Origin: JBNJEM01 sp051745935 | GTDB taxonomy: Bacteria; Planctomycetota; Planctomycetia; Pirellulales; Pirellulaceae | Reading direction: 5' to 3' | DNA length: 7,265 nucleotides | Assembly: GCA_051745935.1 (NCBI GenBank) | Contig: JBNJEM010000407.1 | Span: 1 to 7,265, forward strand | Shown: positions 6,654 through 7,265 of the stretch, piece by piece | How positions within the stretch are numbered: the stretch's first letter is position 1 | Layout: every line of letters starts with the position of its first letter | Notes under the pieces: generated by a model | Databases searched by the model: none | The model's input: only the letters and a program-made list of their open reading frames with translations | Told to the model about the DNA's origin: nothing | Program-made: the position numbers and the translations under genes

Positions 6654-6849
6654 GTAACGATTCCAAACCGCCCGGCAACCGCCGGTTGTGCGGTCACTGC
6701 GATGCTCCGCTCCGCGTCTTGCCTGGGTGGAAACAGGTCCTGTCCGCTTCGCCAACCGGTTACTCGTGGCCCCTCTCCGGGGGACAAAGGACTTGGAGTG
6801 CGTGCAAACCAAGTGATGGCAGTTTACATGTTGCCGCAAGGGGCCAAAG
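6654..6849. other. Spacer between foldback element and second MITE copy
   Basis: I see no gene here. A short stem CAACC/GGTTG (6676-6680 with 6684-6688) has a 3-nt loop. Minus-strand open frames crossing this region have no recognisable family features and run through the foldback element, so they were not called. Confidence 0.4.
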
Positions 6850-7102
6850 GTAGCCGTTCACGGGTGCCGCTACACGGCCTGGACACGCAAGGCCCGCACG
6901 GATGCCACGGGCTTGTCCCGTGGTGGTTCACGCTCGCCGCTACAAACCGGCCAGACACACCACTGCTGGCCGTCGGTAGCGTGGAACGTAACGGACCACG
7001 GGACAAGCCCGTGGCATTTGCACCTTGAAAAGCCTTTCCTCAATATGTGCAACGGACGTGCGAACGTCCGCGGATATCAGTCTTTTGCCCGTGAACGGTT
7101 AC
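6850..7102. mobile_element. MITE-like element, copy 2
   Basis: A direct copy of the 253-bp element, offset 742 bp from copy 1. Its terminal inverted repeats are better preserved than in copy 1 (GTAGCCGTTCACGGG at 6850-6864 against the complement of 7088-7102, 14 of 15). The internal arms extend to 21 bp (6903-6923 with 6996-7016). A third hairpin near the right end, CGGACGT/ACGTCCG (7053-7059 with 7064-7070), has a GCGA loop and is perfect here but weakened in copy 1. No clear target duplication: flanks GGCCAAAG and GGGACCAC do not match, so it is either older or one flank was rearranged. Confidence 0.85.
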
Positions 7103-7110
7103 GGGACCAC

Positions 7111-7265
7111 ATGGGGTACGGCCCTCGTTGTTTTTCCGACGCTTCTTTGCCTCCTCTTTCACGATCTATACCGGTCGCGGATGACTTTCTCCGCCGCCAG
7201 TCCGACCAACGGGAGGACGGCTTGCGTCGGGCGGCTTTCCACCCGGAAAAATCCAACCGCCTGAA
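7111..7265 (+). CDS. Possible start of a hypothetical gene, cut by the window edge
   Basis: An ATG at 7111, eight bases after the end of MITE copy 2, opens a frame that stays open through the end of the window (51 codons seen). From residue 19 on it reads I-P-V-A-D-D-F-L-R-R-Q-S-D-Q-R-E-D-G-L-R, the same peptide as the minus-strand frame at 4778-4877. Four synonymous third-position differences between the two copies hint at coding constraint. No good ribosome site is visible, and the 18 N-terminal residues are not shared. I do not recognise a family. Confidence 0.25.
   Translation, partial: MGYGPRCFSDASLPPLSRSIPVADDFLRRQSDQREDGLRRAAFHPEKSNRL
7166..7265 (+). repeat. Dispersed ~100-bp repeat, copy B (runs off window end)
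   Basis: Inverted partner of 4778-4877, ungapped with about 90 of 100 identical positions. The left boundary, CTATACC, is sharp; the right boundary lies outside the window, so the true repeat may be longer. Together with copy A it brackets the kinase gene and all three miniature elements in outward-facing orientation. Confidence 0.75.

Noticed and set aside
6654..6764. GTAAC...GGTTAC as a further pair of element ends
   Set aside because: Complementarity does not extend beyond five or six bases, and no second copy or target duplication supports it.
6085..6839. Several 60-150-codon frames on both strands in the element cluster
   Set aside because: They are translations of the MITE, its palindromes and the foldback element; the same peptides recur because the DNA repeats.
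6108..7102. CRISPR-like or composite-transposon reading of the repeated units
   Set aside because: Only two long copies with terminal inverted repeats, no regular spacers, and no transposase or cargo gene between them.

Overview
The window reads as a chromosomal segment from a planctomycete-like bacterium. This is an inference from three things: a Tat-exported Gfo/Idh/MocA oxidoreductase of the kind those genomes carry in large numbers, moderately high GC, and spacers crowded with hairpins and short non-autonomous repeats. No rRNA, tRNA or CRISPR array is visible.

Four genes are well supported. At the left, on the minus strand (158-1528), is a Gfo/Idh/MocA oxidoreductase with a twin-arginine signal. 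Across a divergent spacer of about 470 bp, on the plus strand, is a family GH13 alpha-amylase/cyclomaltodextrinase-type hydrolase (2001-3500). A repeat-bearing spacer of 231 bp follows, then an aldo/keto reductase closest in motifs to the AKR2 xylose reductases (3732-4715). Converging on it from the minus strand is a PfkB-family kinase of the adenosine-kinase-like branch (5038-6054). All four handle sugars or nucleosides. The hydrolase and the reductase are co-oriented and could share a transcript, but nothing in the sequence ties the four into one pathway.

The right part (about 6100 to the end) has no confident gene and is a patchwork of small repeats. Two direct copies of a 253-bp element (6108-6360 and 6850-7102) are ungapped relative to each other, with 16 mismatches. 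Both have about 15-bp terminal inverted repeats, and the first is flanked by a perfect 8-bp target duplication: a textbook miniature inverted-repeat element. Between them lies a second, unrelated foldback element (6516-6653) with 31-bp imperfect terminal inverted repeats. A third family, about 100 bp long, occurs at 4778-4877 and, inverted, at 7166-7265 where the window ends. Its two copies bracket the kinase gene and the element cluster.

The window start (5-84) carries three consecutive hairpins just beyond the 3' end of the oxidoreductase. I found no clearly new multi-gene system. The most informative material is the small mobile-element archaeology on the right and the start-codon reassignments for the hydrolase and the kinase.
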